Part shown: positions 10,601-23,300 of the stretch, in pieces
Position numbering within the stretch: position 1 is the first letter of the stretch
How the letters are laid out: every line of letters begins with the position of its first letter
NCBI GenBank assembly: GCA_947652115.1
Contig: OX393567.1
Location: 26,345,644 to 26,409,643 of the forward strand
Direction of reading: 5' to 3'
DNA: 64,000 nucleotides
DNA from: Blastomussa wellsi
Lineage: Eukaryota; Cnidaria; Anthozoa; Scleractinia; Plerogyridae
Program-made: the position numbers and the translations under genes
Notes under the pieces: generated by a model
Seen by the model: only the letters and a program-made list of their open reading frames with translations
What the model was told of the DNA's origin: nothing
The model's database searches: none

Positions 10601-13600
10601 ACGACGGCCTAGAAGTCTGCTCAGTTCTTAAGTCCGGACGCTTATAGTAGCGCTATACCAAATAAAGATAAATTGTCAACATGATGGCATAGCGTTGCTA
10701 TGACAGCCTGAGAGTTGATCAGTTCCTAGCCTGGGATTGGATTGTCTTTAGTTGGTAACTGTCAGCAGTGACTCAAGGGACTCCTGAATGTAATTATTTC
10801 TAGACTTCTCACTGTGCCATCCCCCTTGCCATTGAAAAAGTTGATCTGGTGTACCACGGGCAGCCACTGCCGATGCTCCTTCTGCTTTTAGAGTGTGGAT
10901 TCCATACAAACTAGGCTCAAGCCCCTCCTTCAACAACAACAACAACTTGATTACAAGTTGGGATAGTTTGCCCGCAAATAGCTGAGAAGCTAGTCGAGGC
11001 GGGGCAAGACAAATACATGAACAACTCAAATAGAAAGAAACAATTTAAACCTCAAATTAAAACAAGCTTGCAGATTGCAAAATTACATGTAGATAAAACA
11101 AAGATCTAGTTAACACAGTGCTTACTGATGTATAATGCATTAAAATAGGGAGTCAGACTCTTTAAGGTTGATAGTAGACGTTAATTTAAGAGATTAACAA
11201 GTGTATCTATGTACCTACTTTTTGGATAATCATGGGGATTTGGGCATGGTGCACAATCGCTGTGTGCAATAAAGACCCAAGAACCTTCCCGGAACTGGTC
11301 GTTGTTCCTCTGTGCAAAAAAAATTGCCAGATGGGAATCTGCAAACTGAAGATTTATTCAGATTATTCAGATTATTCAGATCTTCCCAACGAAGGAAACC
11401 AAAGAATCCCAATGCAAACAGGGCAGCAACTTGAATATCCCCCAGATGGCCTTGTTCAAGCTGGCGGATGACCCTCATGACCTCGCTCACTTCCAAGGCT
11501 TTCTTGCGATTTGGAGGTTTTGCTAGAATCCATTGTCCAGCTTCTGCTACCTGGCAGACACTCATCTTGTGAACCCAGCTAGAGCCGTATACCACGGTGT
11601 TTAGCGTCGAAACTGAGCTCCCTTGCTGGATAAGATGCACCAAGTACAGGGCAAAAATTACAGGATTAGCAGGTAAAGCAGTGGCACTACACTGGATGGC
11701 CCATTTCTTCCATGCCTGATATGCCCGAACATATGAACTGACAGTCCTAGGTGCTCTATCTTGAATTAAAATACTTGGAAGAGATCTTGCAAGCGGCTGC
11801 AACTGTGGACGATTAGTGAGCTCATCATCCAACCAAACAGACAAGTTCACCTCCTTCTGGACAGTGTTAGGCACTGCAAATAAATTATGCCAGCAGTGAG
11901 CAACCGATTGTAACACATCGCTTAAGCAAATCCATCAACAAAACGAAACAATGCCAACAGCTACAACATATGGTGAACATGCACACATTCCGCATTCTAT
12001 ACCACCACATAGCCAACACAGTCGCAAGTGGTCTCTTTGGGATCAAAATTTTATTAGCCTGAATAACCCTTCTTGGCCAACACGGCTGGGGTTTTAAATA
12101 ACCATAACAGCAATAAAGCAATGACTAGCCCAAACAGCAATGTGATGATATCATTATAACAGGACATCGTAGCCCCTTTGGCCAGCACAGCTAGAGGCTA
12201 GATTGCCATGACAGTGGAAATGCAGTGATCCACCCAAACAGTAGTGATCTGTTTACAAAACAATGCCAAATGCTAAAGCAAAGACGAAGAGCGATGATAT
12301 GAAAGGACGGGATATCTGATGTGAAAATACTGCTAGCTGCTGCTCCTGTTAGAAAAATCTCTTCATATGGTTGAAACACTATTGAGTCAGTGACAAAGGG
12401 TCTCCAAGACCCAGTCATCTCAACCAGGAGTGGCCACCAAACATCTGAGGGCCAATGGGGAACAAGTAGAGCGCCAACCTCACCACCAGCTGACATGTGC
12501 CTCAGTACACGTGGTATGAGATATGGAGGAGGAAAAAGCCAATTGTTGTCCTTTGACCAGGTGACAGTAAATGCATCGACCAATTCACACCCCGGGTTGT
12601 GATATCTACTGCAGTATCTCTCCAGCTGCTTTGTCTGCATGCTTGCAAAACGATCTACCGTGTGAGGGCCCCATGCATCATTGATATAATGGAAGCACGA
12701 AGGATCCAGCATGTAATTGTTGGGGTCATCAAACCAAGATAAGATATCTGCCTCCACATTGTCGTCCCGGGCTCACCCATTCAGCAGACAAACGAATGTT
12801 CAAGTGTCGACACAGTTTGTAAACTGCCACTGCCTCCTGATGTAACTCATTTTTACTGCTTCCAACTGATAGAGCAATTTCGGCGTTCTTATTGTCTTTT
12901 TGTCTGGCTTTTTTCCTCATTAGCAACGAACCTGCTTAAAGCAATATCCTGATGTACCAACACAGACAGCTTCACAGCCACATCCTGGACCTGATGTGCG
13001 CCTGCACCATCATCCAAGCAGGTAAATATTCGGAACCCTTTACCCCTCCAGTTCTTTGAACCTTGGTGAAAAGATAAGGTCCCGTACACAACCAAATGGG
13101 AGACCCAGGAACTGAAAATATCTAAGGCGACCGTCATAGAAGAAAGAGAATCCAAGGAACTGACAATGCAGCGGAAAAATTTCTATGTGGTGGCAGCCAC
13201 TCTTGCAATCAAATTTAAAAAAACCAATCGCCCACAGAAAACAAGTCTGCAGCAGTTCTTATATCCTGATCACACTTAAATTTACAAGACCGTAAGTGAC
13301 AGTTAACATAACGCAAGTCCACAAAAAACCGAGTCTTGCCTGCAGAGTTCCTGACAACACCCAAAGGGTTGCAGACTGACAAATCTTCTCTTGAGACTTC
13401 AGCTATAGCACCAGGTACAAGTAACTTGGACACTTAGTGACTTATAAACTCTTCATTCTCAGCAGAGAAATAAAAGGCAAACTATAGCCATCACCTAGCA
13501 CATCAAGCACCCATCTGCTAGCCCCAATACTATTCCAAAACGCAAGTCTCTCTCTTAACCTCCCTTTAATAGGGGTGGCACAGGCCAGTTCAACTTCCAC

Positions 13601-16600
13601 AAGATTTAGATCAACACAAACAAGTTCACCAGAACAATAACCATCTTCCTCGGGATCGGTAACGACAAACTCACTATTGCTGATTTTCTGAGGGTTGTGC
13701 CGTACTTCGAGCCCACTCGGTTGCTTTTCACACAACAGATGCTCGGTGTTCACATGCAAAGCAGCGAAAAAACATACCTGCTAGATTTTTTGAGAACCAC
13801 GCGCCTCGACCGGTGTTCTCGCTGGGGAATCTTTTTGGTCTTCCACTTTGTTTAGGCCATCGACTTTCGCTTCTCCTCCCTCATCTGCTTACTTTCCTTT
13901 ATGGCCTTTTTTATTTGTTTGTCATCACCTGAGTCACTGGAAAGTGGCTCTGCCGTGTAGCATTCTACTGTATCCTACCCGTACTTGTATCCATAGCTGT
14001 GCTGATCTTGCCCAGAACATCTTTGTTCAGCCTGTATTGCTTTTTGTTACCTTCGAACTTGAACTTGTGCTCCTTATAACCTGGCTTTTCATGCTTTCAA
14101 CGCTTAGCAGAATCGAGTTCGCTCTTGATTCTCTTCAAATCTTCCCATACTCCTTCTGCTGTTGCAACAATTCCTTCACCCAAGAAGGGGGTTCTTCTGC
14201 CGTCGCCAGCGTTTGCACCGTCTCCCGCAATGACTCGGCAGAACTCCCATGTGGCTGGGCTGTTATTGAGCCTCAATCCTCACTAGACATGATACCAGGG
14301 ATTGAAAAAACCATGGACTGCGTGATATAAAACCAGATTTATAGAAAAGGCCAAAGGTCACATGACCCTTTCCCAGGTCCCAGCGGTATGTGAGAAAAAC
14401 ATTTTCCACTTATTTCGTGTCACTCAGCCAGTGGAAAATAACACTCGTTCTATCATCCATGAGCCAAAACGAGTGTGCACATGAATATACCGTGTTCTTT
14501 AGAAGTACTACCCCAGCGAGATTCAAACACTGGCAAGAAAAGGGCAGCCTACATGATTATTCCACATGCTTTCATCCATGGCCGAAACTGGCATATATAT
14601 GAATATACCATGCAGTGGTGGATCCAGGGGGAGGGTGGGGTAGTCCGGACCCCCCTTCCCTAACCAAATTTTTGTTTCTTCCGTTTTGACGATGAAATTC
14701 TTGCTTATCGCTTATTATCACTCAAACAAGAAACAATCGTACCACTCCATAGATTACAACGAATCATGCAATAAAAAAACAAGCTCCACCAAGCTGACAA
14801 ATAACCACTTGTCTACCCCATTTTTCGACATTGCCAACATTGCCTTAGTCAACTCTTACGACTCGACAAAACGCCATATACACCTAACGGCAGCAAAAAC
14901 TGGAAATTTTCTAAGCCCCCTTAATGAGATTCTCCATTTGACTAATATATATGTCAAGTGGAGAATTATACACCACTCAAATGACTTATAAAACATATTT
15001 GTCGACTCATATCAAGTGGTGAGTATTGGAGAACCCTCCTCCGCCCCTAATCTGGTCCTGCTTATTAATAAAGGTAAAAAATAACATGTCATTTATCTAT
15101 TCTTTGTTTTTTCTATTTATTCATTAGGTATGTGGCACTCATTTGTGGTCTTGGCTTTGGTAGTGAAAGCCAGGATTTACTCAGCCTTCAGATGTTTTCT
15201 GATTTGGTGACAGGAGAGCTTGGAAGTATTCAGGTGAGGTTCTTTACAGTGTAAAATTCAGGAAACCCTGCATGAACACCAGAAATATTCATGTACTATT
15301 CTTGTGTTACAAGGAAAAAGCCAACCAGGTGTAAGAAAATGGAAGCACAAACAACAACAGTAATTAGTTTGTCGAACTTTATTGTGATTGGTCACTACGC
15401 AATTGACAATAAGGTATTTTATAGGCATATTTTTATATAAATTATACTCCATCCTTACATAATTTGTGAAATTTGTTAGGAGCAAGAATCTTGTGCCAAG
15501 ATATGTCGTGTTATCGTTGCTGGCAATGCTTTAAGTCGGTGTACACAGACCAGAGACAGTGAAACAAAGGTATTTTAAATGGCTGGCTTGCAAGTTATAT
15601 TTCCACAGTTTAATTTAGCAAGCTACTGGTACTTCACTTTTTCCAATAATGTACATGATTAAAAAACTCTAATACTAAGATGAGCTTGTGGAAGGTGCCT
15701 GTGAAAGGGGTATTTGTGCCAGGTGAGATATAAGCCTAGAACAGGGCATGCAGTTATCATGGCAACCCTGAGAGTGGTAACCCCCACCAGAGACTGGCAC
15801 ACTAAAAGAATCAGTGGGGATACTTACCAACCCACATACATACCGCATCCACCAATCAGGGAGGGAGGGTGAGGTAGCAAACTGAAGCAGACAAGCATGT
15901 TTCAAGGCTTAAACAACTGCAACCCTTCACACAGCGTCTGGCCAAGTCACTATTTTGATGGGACAAAACTGCAGTGAGGTTGGACGTCATATTACATCTA
16001 TTTACTGCTCGATAATGTGTTGTCAACACAAAACATTGGTGTTTGCATTGAAAGGCGTAAAAATACGCCTGGGCATTCTGTCCGACCACAGTTGGGATTT
16101 CATCGGACATTGGCACATTTTGGTCGGCCACTGTCCGACTGTTATTTGCAGCCCTGATGTAGCCACATGTCAAGTACTTGCCAGACAGACAGTTGGATCA
16201 GATTAAGATCTGATGAAAGATTAAGGGGGAAGGATTAGGCAATGGCTGCACATTGGAGTGAAGTGTCACAAGTAACCATTGTCATCATCATCATCATCAT
16301 CATCAGTTCCATTTCCGTAGTTGGAAAATAGGGCCTTAAAAGGTAGTTGTCACAAGTAATAATTGCGAAGAAATGAAGCATTAGGCTAATTAAGGCATGG
16401 CTTTTAAAATTTATAAAATAGAGTCAGAAAATTTGTTATAGAATTTGTAAGTCACTCAGCGTATATAAGGTGTATAAAGAGCATGTGACTGAGATTTACA
16501 CTTCATTGTTCAATAAATGCATTCTAAAATTAATTAAAACCTCTTGCTGCAGGCAAAGTACCTGACTAGAAATGCAGTAGCTGGAAGTGTGGAAGCTATC

Positions 16601-19600
16601 AAGAATCTAGATGACTTTGTGCTGCAACTTGCTGTAAGTGGCGTGGAATGATTGGCAGATATCAAAATTCACATGTCACCCCCTTAAAACACTGTTACAT
16701 AGACCTCCCTACTAACTAATAAAAGCTGATGAGTATTACCATATCTATTCAATTTACTTGCAAAAAAGTATTTCATTGTTTCCTTGATAGTCATGTGTTC
16801 CAGTTGAAGTAATGCCAGGCGAGTTTGATCCAGCCAATCATGTTATGCCGCAGCAGCCCCTTCATCGCTGTATGTTTCCCCAAGCAGCTGCTTATCCCAC
16901 ATTCCAAAGTGTTACCAACCCATATGAAGCTCTGATTGGTGGAGTAAGGTAAAGTGTGCCTCAGTACCCATATACAACTCTGCTGGTTGAGGCAGCAACT
17001 TTCCAAAAAAAAGGATTCCGCCCAAACAAGAACTTAGTCTGGAGCCTGGTCAAAAGGAGCCTGCACAAAAAGTGTGACTTCCTTAAAATTAATTCATATT
17101 GTTATGTATCTCCTTACCAAAGTTTTCCATTCAGTAGTCAGCATAGGCTTGACATCCCATATTTAAGTAACTACATTATGTTGTCCATCTTCACTTCAAA
17201 CTAAATGATTGGCCTTTGAAGTTCACTAGCTCTTGTTCTTCAGGCTGTGCTTGAGTCATTGCTCTTTTTTATGATCAATCAGCCTTGCATGACAGTTTTG
17301 TGGTGCCAAGTCAAGAAGACTTGGTAGCATTTTCTCTTCCTAAATAGAAAAGGTTGCCAAGAGTTACTGTAATGCATGTAAATCTGAAATTTCTAGGTTC
17401 AAATGAGTAGTGAGTCTGTATAAATGCTCATAAATTGTCCTTAAAATCACAGAGAAACCCTGTTGATTATTCCACCTCATGTTGCTGAAACAGTTGCCAA
17501 TACAAGTACAAGACTAAGGCCTGATCCTTTGGTTTGGAGAGTTAGGATACAAGGCGATAATGACAAATGAATGAATGGACGGACAGATGACGGACGGACG
17601 GACGGACAAACAGAGTCTAGCCAGATAAAAGCTAACTGTGGAACCAAAAGAACATTCCAAATACAAAATATTAATAAAAATTAAAAAGGAATGCTAGGAG
17701 TGTTAAAAATAAGTGATATGATGAAGACAACATGTACTATATAAACAGATGGCTGGTAGACTGCTGACACTAACGGTTGATTATAAAAAATTGAGCGAGT
17801 CTTGTAAGGAGTAGCATTGTGTACAATTCACTCACTATTAGCATAAAATTTTACTGTTTGATTTCAGGATTCTTGGAACTTCAGGACAAAATGTAAATGA
17901 CATCTTCAAAGTATCATCTTTTGAGGATCCCCTGGAGATTCTAGAACATGCTATGTTGTGGGGTCATATTGCACCCACTGCTCCTGACACTCTAGGTACA
18001 ATCCTTGTTGTGCAATGATATTGCTTCTAAGTTAAAATTGTATTTGGAGCAGATAAATAGCCTAGCATTATTCAAATTAACCTATGGAAGCTACCCCTCT
18101 AATTTTTTTGTATCAATTAATGCCCAAGGGGGTTAGAATTGGGGAAAAAGTTATTCAAAATGTACACTTGGGAAACATATGTGGGAGATGCAGTGACATA
18201 ATATTAAGCTCATTGGACTTCTGGATCAAACAATCAGGTAACATCACTGCCTGGGATGTTCCAAGCAAGACTCTGCAACCAGGAGTATAACTGACCACGC
18301 ACTGAAAACTTATTGTTGGTGGATGATCTGGGACTGGGATGGCATGTCAAAATTAACCCATTGACTCCTAAACTGGCCGTAACCAGCCGTGGCAGACCTT
18401 GACTTTTGTTCCACTTCTGACATCATCAGCTTTGACCAAAATAGGAATCCAATTTACCCCAGTTCTGCAGGAGGGAAAGAGCTTTCCTATGATACCCAGA
18501 TGATATTGATTGGGCTAATGAGCTTGAAATATACACGAAAACGCTTAGAAATTTCCACCAAAAACTAGGGGGGAAATTTCCCTCGCTTACGCTTGGCTAC
18601 TCCGTGTTAAGTATTTCCCGTCTCATTGATGCTTTTGTGGCAATATATGAACCAAAACCAATCGCAGTAAAAGCCCAACAAAAGCATAAAAAAGATGTGA
18701 GTAAAGGAGAAAGGAAAAACGAAAAATAAAAATAAAGAAATCAAAAAGCCTAAAGAGGTGGGTCACTTTCTCTTACGTTTGATTTGTGCGCATGCCCGAG
18801 CTAAAATGTTGTTAAATCCCATGCTAGTGAAACACCTAGCATGTCTTTATTTTGCAAATGCATTTTGGAGAAATTTGAAGCATATTTAGCCTATAACTGA
18901 CTAGAAAATGTCTAAAAAACACGTTTTTTTTTTAAAAAATCTCCAGGAGTCAATGGATTAATAATGCTATCTACTGGATAAGTCACTACCCAGTGGATAG
19001 CATTAGTAATTTTGTCCAACACTTGTTCACTTGATAGTGATCTATGTGGGGGACAGTGTTATCCACTCTTTGAACTGGGCCCTGAAATAAGCTTGTTATG
19101 TGGACCCATTTTGCCCCAGCATTCTTTTCACAGAGTACTCATTGGAAGGCAGGCCGTAATGAAAACCGTGTTTCACATTTTCAATGGTTATGGGGAGATA
19201 ATTTGCTTATTGTAAGGTCTTCAAATTAATTCAACTGCTAAGTGTTTACTAAAATAATTTTGTTGCAAGTTGCTGTTTTATATTTCAGGCTGCTATCCAT
19301 ACTATGACAAGGACCCCTTTATTTTGGAGAAGTGTCCTCATGTGTACTTTGTTGGCAATCAGCAGAAGTACAAGAGCAAAGTTCTCCACGGTAAACTCAC
19401 TGCAGATGTTTTGTCGCAGATTAAGTAGAGTTAGTGTATGAACGGCCCATGATCCTTCTGGTTTGCACCATGGATCAAGACCTCTGGCCACCACTAAAAC
19501 AGACGTCTGCAATTCACAGACTAATTGTCAAATCTAATTGACTGAAAATTACAGAATGAGTACTTTGCACATGCTCATAAACTGGGACCGGCTCCCTGGC

Positions 19601-20341
19601 GCCCATCCATGGGCTCTTGAAACCCTTGAACTCCCTGTGTAGACTTAATGAAAATCTTTTACCATACCCTGCCTGAGATGCCGGAAATAGCCACATGATA
19701 GAAGATTTCTTTGTTTAGAATGTACTGTAGGCAGAGATTTAAATGCAGCTGCCATCTTTTACCTTGCATTGCCTGGTATTCTTCTGGTGAGACTACTTTT
19801 CTTGCAACCAATACAGCTGTCTTGCACCATGCACTGCTGGTATGCCTGTGGCGAGAGTAGTGCATGCAGCTTTGTTGCACCATGTGATATGCCTGTGGGC
19901 CTGTGGTGAGACTACTTTACTTTCAGCCTACTGTAGGTATTGTGAATACAGCTGTCTTGCACCATGCACTGCTGGTATGCCTGTGGCGAGAGTAGTGCAT
20001 GCAGCTTTGTTGCACCATGTAATATGCATGTAGGCCTGTGGTGAGACTACTTTACTTTCAGCCTACTGTAGGTATTGTGAATACAGCTGTGTTGCATCAT
20101 GGAACTGTCTATTGATTGGCTTATCATAAGCCCTTGATATTACAATGCTCATTTATTTTAATGTTCTCTTTCAGGAGAAAATGGGCAAAAAATATTATTG
20201 GTGACAATTCCAGATTTCTCTAGTACAAAGACCTGTGTGATGCTAAATCTGCGAACACTGAAATGTCATCAAGTGATCTTTTCTGCTTCCTTATCAGTGT
20301 CAGAGGATAAAGCGTTAAGTGAAGAACAGATGGAAATCTAA
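7646..20341 (+). CDS. POLD2: DNA polymerase delta subunit 2 (small regulatory subunit)
   Basis: Non-catalytic B subunit of replicative polymerase delta, bridging the catalytic subunit to the others. Exons: 7646-7895, 9236-9366, 9502-9625, 9736-9865, 15128-15233, 15480-15569, 16553-16633, 16791-16948, 17868-17995, 19289-19390, 20175-20341; all GT-AG, phases consistent, 488 aa (human about 469). [12 protein letters not shown] (residues 53-64) opens the conserved region. An OB-fold segment follows ([20 protein letters not shown]), then the inactive phosphodiesterase fold from about residue 212 ([73 protein letters not shown]). The start is the first ATG of the only open frame, and the human protein also begins MFS. 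Intron 4 (5.3 kb) holds a retroelement relic, and intron 1 holds a ribozyme-bearing element. Confidence 0.97.
8708..8750 (+). ncRNA. Hammerhead ribozyme (type I, short stem III)
   Basis: All hammerhead core elements are present in order. Stem I 5' strand ATCCC (8708-8712) is followed by CTGATGA (8713-8719). Stem II is GTGG (8720-8723), loop GCAA, CCAC (8728-8731), then GAAA (8732-8735). Stem III is ACA (8735-8737), loop GGCT, TGT (8742-8744). The unpaired cleavage nucleotide is A8745 (a GUA triplet), and stem I 3' strand GGGAT (8746-8750) pairs perfectly with ATCCC. Every core position matches. Short-stem-III type I hammerheads are known from Penelope-like elements and animal retrozymes. It is in the sense orientation of POLD2 intron 1. 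Activity is not shown. Confidence 0.8.
8794..8887. repeat. Perfect 40-bp inverted repeat (hairpin)
   Basis: Arms 8794-8833 and 8848-8887 are exact reverse complements over 40 bp with a 14-nt loop. The 3' arm runs into an (AT)n tract. It lies 44 bp downstream of the ribozyme in the same element. A perfect hairpin this long is evidence of recent origin or gene conversion. Confidence 0.9.
10748..14300 (-). mobile_element. DIRS-order (tyrosine recombinase) retrotransposon relic
   Basis: Read on the minus strand, broken frames follow the order of a DIRS/Ngaro-like element. The gag-like ORF1 is at about 13830-14290 ([28 protein letters not shown]). Reverse transcriptase is at 12889-13759 ([11 protein letters not shown], then FFVDLRYVN, then LDDGAGAH). 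The RNase H and adjoining region is at 12191-12926 ([34 protein letters not shown]). The tyrosine recombinase is at 10748-11916 ([11 protein letters not shown] with the box I Arg, then [18 protein letters not shown] and NNYI). There is little room for a methyltransferase domain, which favours the Ngaro-like arrangement. Stops and frameshifts separate every domain, so it is dead. It occupies most of POLD2 intron 4. Confidence 0.85.
15128..15128 (+). other. POLD2 exon 5 acceptor beyond the retroelement-laden intron
   Basis: The acceptor TCATTAG precedes exon 5 after a 5.26-kb intron, the longest in POLD2. Besides the DIRS relic the intron carries conserved-looking short repeats at about 9930-10440 and a GGGGGAGGGTGGGG-type repeat near 14630. 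No additional coding exon is visible in it. Confidence 0.5.
15955..16165. repeat. Dispersed repeat fragment with hAT-like right end
   Basis: The segment ends in TTATTTGCAGCCCTGATGTAG, similar to the right end of the hAT-like element in USP1 intron 1. An internal part (GATAATG, TTGTCAACACAAAACATTG) recurs near 60320-60350 in DDX5 intron 4. It lies in POLD2 intron 6 and has no coding potential. Confidence 0.45.
16282..16304. repeat. (CAT)n microsatellite
   Basis: About seven CAT units in POLD2 intron 6. Confidence 0.9.
17590..17607. repeat. (GGAC)n microsatellite
   Basis: Four GGAC units in POLD2 intron 8, preceded by diverged GGACAGATGA units. Confidence 0.85.
18357..18957. mobile_element. 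piggyBac-like MITE, copy 1 (TTAA target)
   Basis: The ends CCCATTGACTCCT and AGGAGTCAATGG are inverted repeats, flanked on both sides by TTAA (18353-18356 and 18958-18961). TTAA duplications and CCC-initial ends fit piggyBac-derived MITEs. It lies in POLD2 intron 9. A second copy in the same orientation lies in MAP2K intron 2. Confidence 0.75.
19690..20105. repeat. 135-bp minisatellite in POLD2 intron 10
   Basis: ATACAGCTGTCTTGCACCAT recurs with period 135 at 19811 and 19946, and its first part again at 20081. The two full units are nearly identical. A diverged earlier unit covers about 19690-19810. Exon 11 starts 70 bp after the array. Confidence 0.85.
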
Positions 20342-23300
20342 CTGTGTGCAACTCCAAGCCTTAAAATGCCTTTTCTCTTTTTGTGTGCTGATGCTAAAGC
20401 TGAGCAACCACTGGGGGCCCATACAAGCAGTGCGTCTTTGTATGTTCGAACTATAAAGAAATGTATGGGAACATTGAAAGCATCCTACTATTGAAACTTT
20501 ATTTGAAATTTAAAAACTGAAGGATACATTCATGCAAATGGTTAACATTATTCAACATTTAGGCTACATTTTCTTTCACTCCTAAGTTGATCAAGTTATA
20601 CATTCTCCTGACTTGTCAACTGTGAAGTCCAACTAAACATTGTTCCAATTTTTAGGAAGTCTCAAGAGGCAAGGTTGATTTAATTCAGTTTTTGTAAAGA
20701 TGCTCAACACAACAAAAATATGGCCCATAAACAGATTTATCCACTTTATTCCATTTTCTTTGTAATGACTCCATACATGGTACAGAAGACAAGTTTTACA
20801 AACTATAATTATAAATTGTTATCAGATATGGTAAAGTTGATTTCCAGTCCATACTGTGCAGTATTAGGATAAATTTGTGGGCGAGTTAGCAGCTCTCGTA
20901 AGGTCTCGCATGAATGGCTTGTGATTAGCAGCTGATTAACTTTTAACTAGGACAATTATATAAGGTCTTGTGCAAGCATGCAAGGAATTTCCGGCTGTTT
21001 TGTTATTGTAAATTGACTTTTAATGAGCGGATATATGATATCCTGGTCTGTGTATAGCAAGAGTTGCCCAGACCTCTGGCCACGCAGCTAAATATTGTAT
21101 TTGGGGCTACTTGAAAAATTATTATCTGTAGTAGTTGAGGAATGGAGTGTTGAAGCTTGTGAACATCGTTTAGCCGCTTTTAAGTTTGATCACATTCCGG
21201 TCACATTCATATGCATCACAAAGTAGAACTGGAAACACTTGGTTACATAATTGTCTAGGCTTTGTAGCCGTTTTTTGGGATGTCACGCAATGTTCACCCA
21301 TAGAAACGGCTTTGTATTTGTGGTTTGTTTGCGCTCTGTTGAACTAGCCAGTCAAATACTAGCAAAGTGTTAATGATGTAAGCGTAAAAGGATAGCGTGT
21401 GACAATGAGACAGAGTCCCTGCAGTGTTTGTAATGTGCTAGCCGTTGTGTTTTGCTCTAAAGTGTTTCCTTGAGGGGTTTGCCCATTGTAAATTGGAGCG
21501 CTTTTGTAAAAGGTCCTCTTCTGCGCAAAATGTGGCATTTTAAGTTGAATAGAATCTCAATACCGGGGTCAGAGGTCTGTCTGGTTTTCTGGATCGTGAA
21601 GTTTGACGCCTAGTAATTCGTCGCTAAATCAAAATACTTTCCCTGTGCTACTTTATTTGGCTTTGCTCAAAATATTTGCAAGGACTGAAACTTTCTGTTT
21701 GTTTCAAAGAGATGCTATATGTCGTAGCTGTGAAACCACATTATTCGAATGAAGATGCAGAGATAAATGACAATCTCTGATTGGGCGAGTCTCTGAATTT
21801 GGTGTGAAATAACTCTTGAAAATGGAACTAAAGCTGTGATTGGTTAATATTGGGAAAGGAATGTGGTTCGGTTGTCAGCAGCCATTTCTTTTGTTTTCTT
21901 CTCAAAAACAAGTGAAACAGTAAAACTGATCCAATTCAAAGTTGGCTCCCCAAAACAAAATAGTTGTTTTCAAGAATTTCTTAGAAATCAAACTTGAAAT
22001 CGAAATTGTTACAAACATGCATGTGTAAGCTAAACCACTAACCGAAAGATCGGATTTCAAGCCTTGTAAGCAATTTCTCAACCCATGAGAAAAATTGCTT
22101 TCAAAGCAGCTCAAATTGAAACTGTAAATTAATATACAAAGCAGGCAACTGATATTAATTATTTTATAGATAGAATCTTTATTCAAGTAAAAACTACATT
22201 TGTCATTAGAAGCAAAGACCTTTCAGTGTTCTTTTGTGTGTATGCAACGCGCTGTCTGAGTTGAAGCTGATGTCATCGAGTGAAAAAATGTACAGATTTA
22301 CATGTCAAATTACATTTCTGTGAAACTGCATTTAATTTGTCTCCTCTATTTTCATATCTAAACATTGCGTACTTAAACTTATGTATAATTATGTACAGAT
22401 ATCCAAAATACAGGAAAACGTTGTACCCAGAGAAATTGGTTGAGAAATTTAAAATTAACTTTATCTACCGGTATGTCATCATGGCATCTATCGGACATCG
22501 TCAACACCAGTACTGTCACGGAATGAAGTTGGGTGTTGTTTGTGATACCTGTACTTGTTTCCTATTTTTGGTTGGGTTGTCTGTTGTTTTCAACTCGGCT
22601 CTTAGGCCCTGTTTACAAGGAGGTAGGGTAACCCTTTCTGCTAGGGTTACCCTAGCAAGAGGGTTGCCCTGGCACTCGCACATTTATTTTTTTTTCAATG
22701 ACGCGTTTACAAGGCTGCAGCTAGGGTTACCCTGGCGCTATGGTAACCCTAGTTGCCTTGTAAATGCTCTGCTAGGGACAACTCGCCTACCCGGGACAAC
22801 TTTTCACTGGTTTCCAGACCCTTTGAATATTGACAAGAAACGACCATCATGGCAGACCGCGGGGCTAAATTTCGCCGATTTCAACTTAGAACAGCATTCC
22901 TCGACACTGGAACGCAGCAATAAGAGGCAACAGAGGCAGGAGAATGGCGGAACTTAGCAAAACTCTTCTCTTGTCGACCATTTTGATGCTTGGTGACCAT
23001 GTGGTTACCAAGCACACGAAGTTGTCCTGGGCATCAGGGTTACCCAACCTCCTTGTAAACAGGGTCTTAAGGACATTCGCGCTAATTGTTTATGTGCATC
23101 TTTACTGTGCACACAATTTGTGTTGCAATGTCACGCCACGTCATCCATTGAGCGTGTGCGCAGAGGAAAAACAAAGGGCCAGAAGCCGTTGCCGTAACTT
23201 TGCTTGTAGTTTACTCTTAAATGTTCGGTGACCCCTACTATTTTGAGCTGATTTAATTTAAAATTCTCAACATGTCAAAAAATCGATGTGGGAAGTTTAG

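Noticed and set aside
13848..14330. 160-codon plus-strand open frame
   Set aside because: It is antisense to the gag-like ORF of the DIRS-like element; the minus-strand translation has the recognisable residues.
22280..22957. 225-codon plus-strand open frame
   Set aside because: It runs through a PIF/Harbinger-like MITE and an older dispersed repeat; the residues resemble no protein family and follow the repeat sequence.
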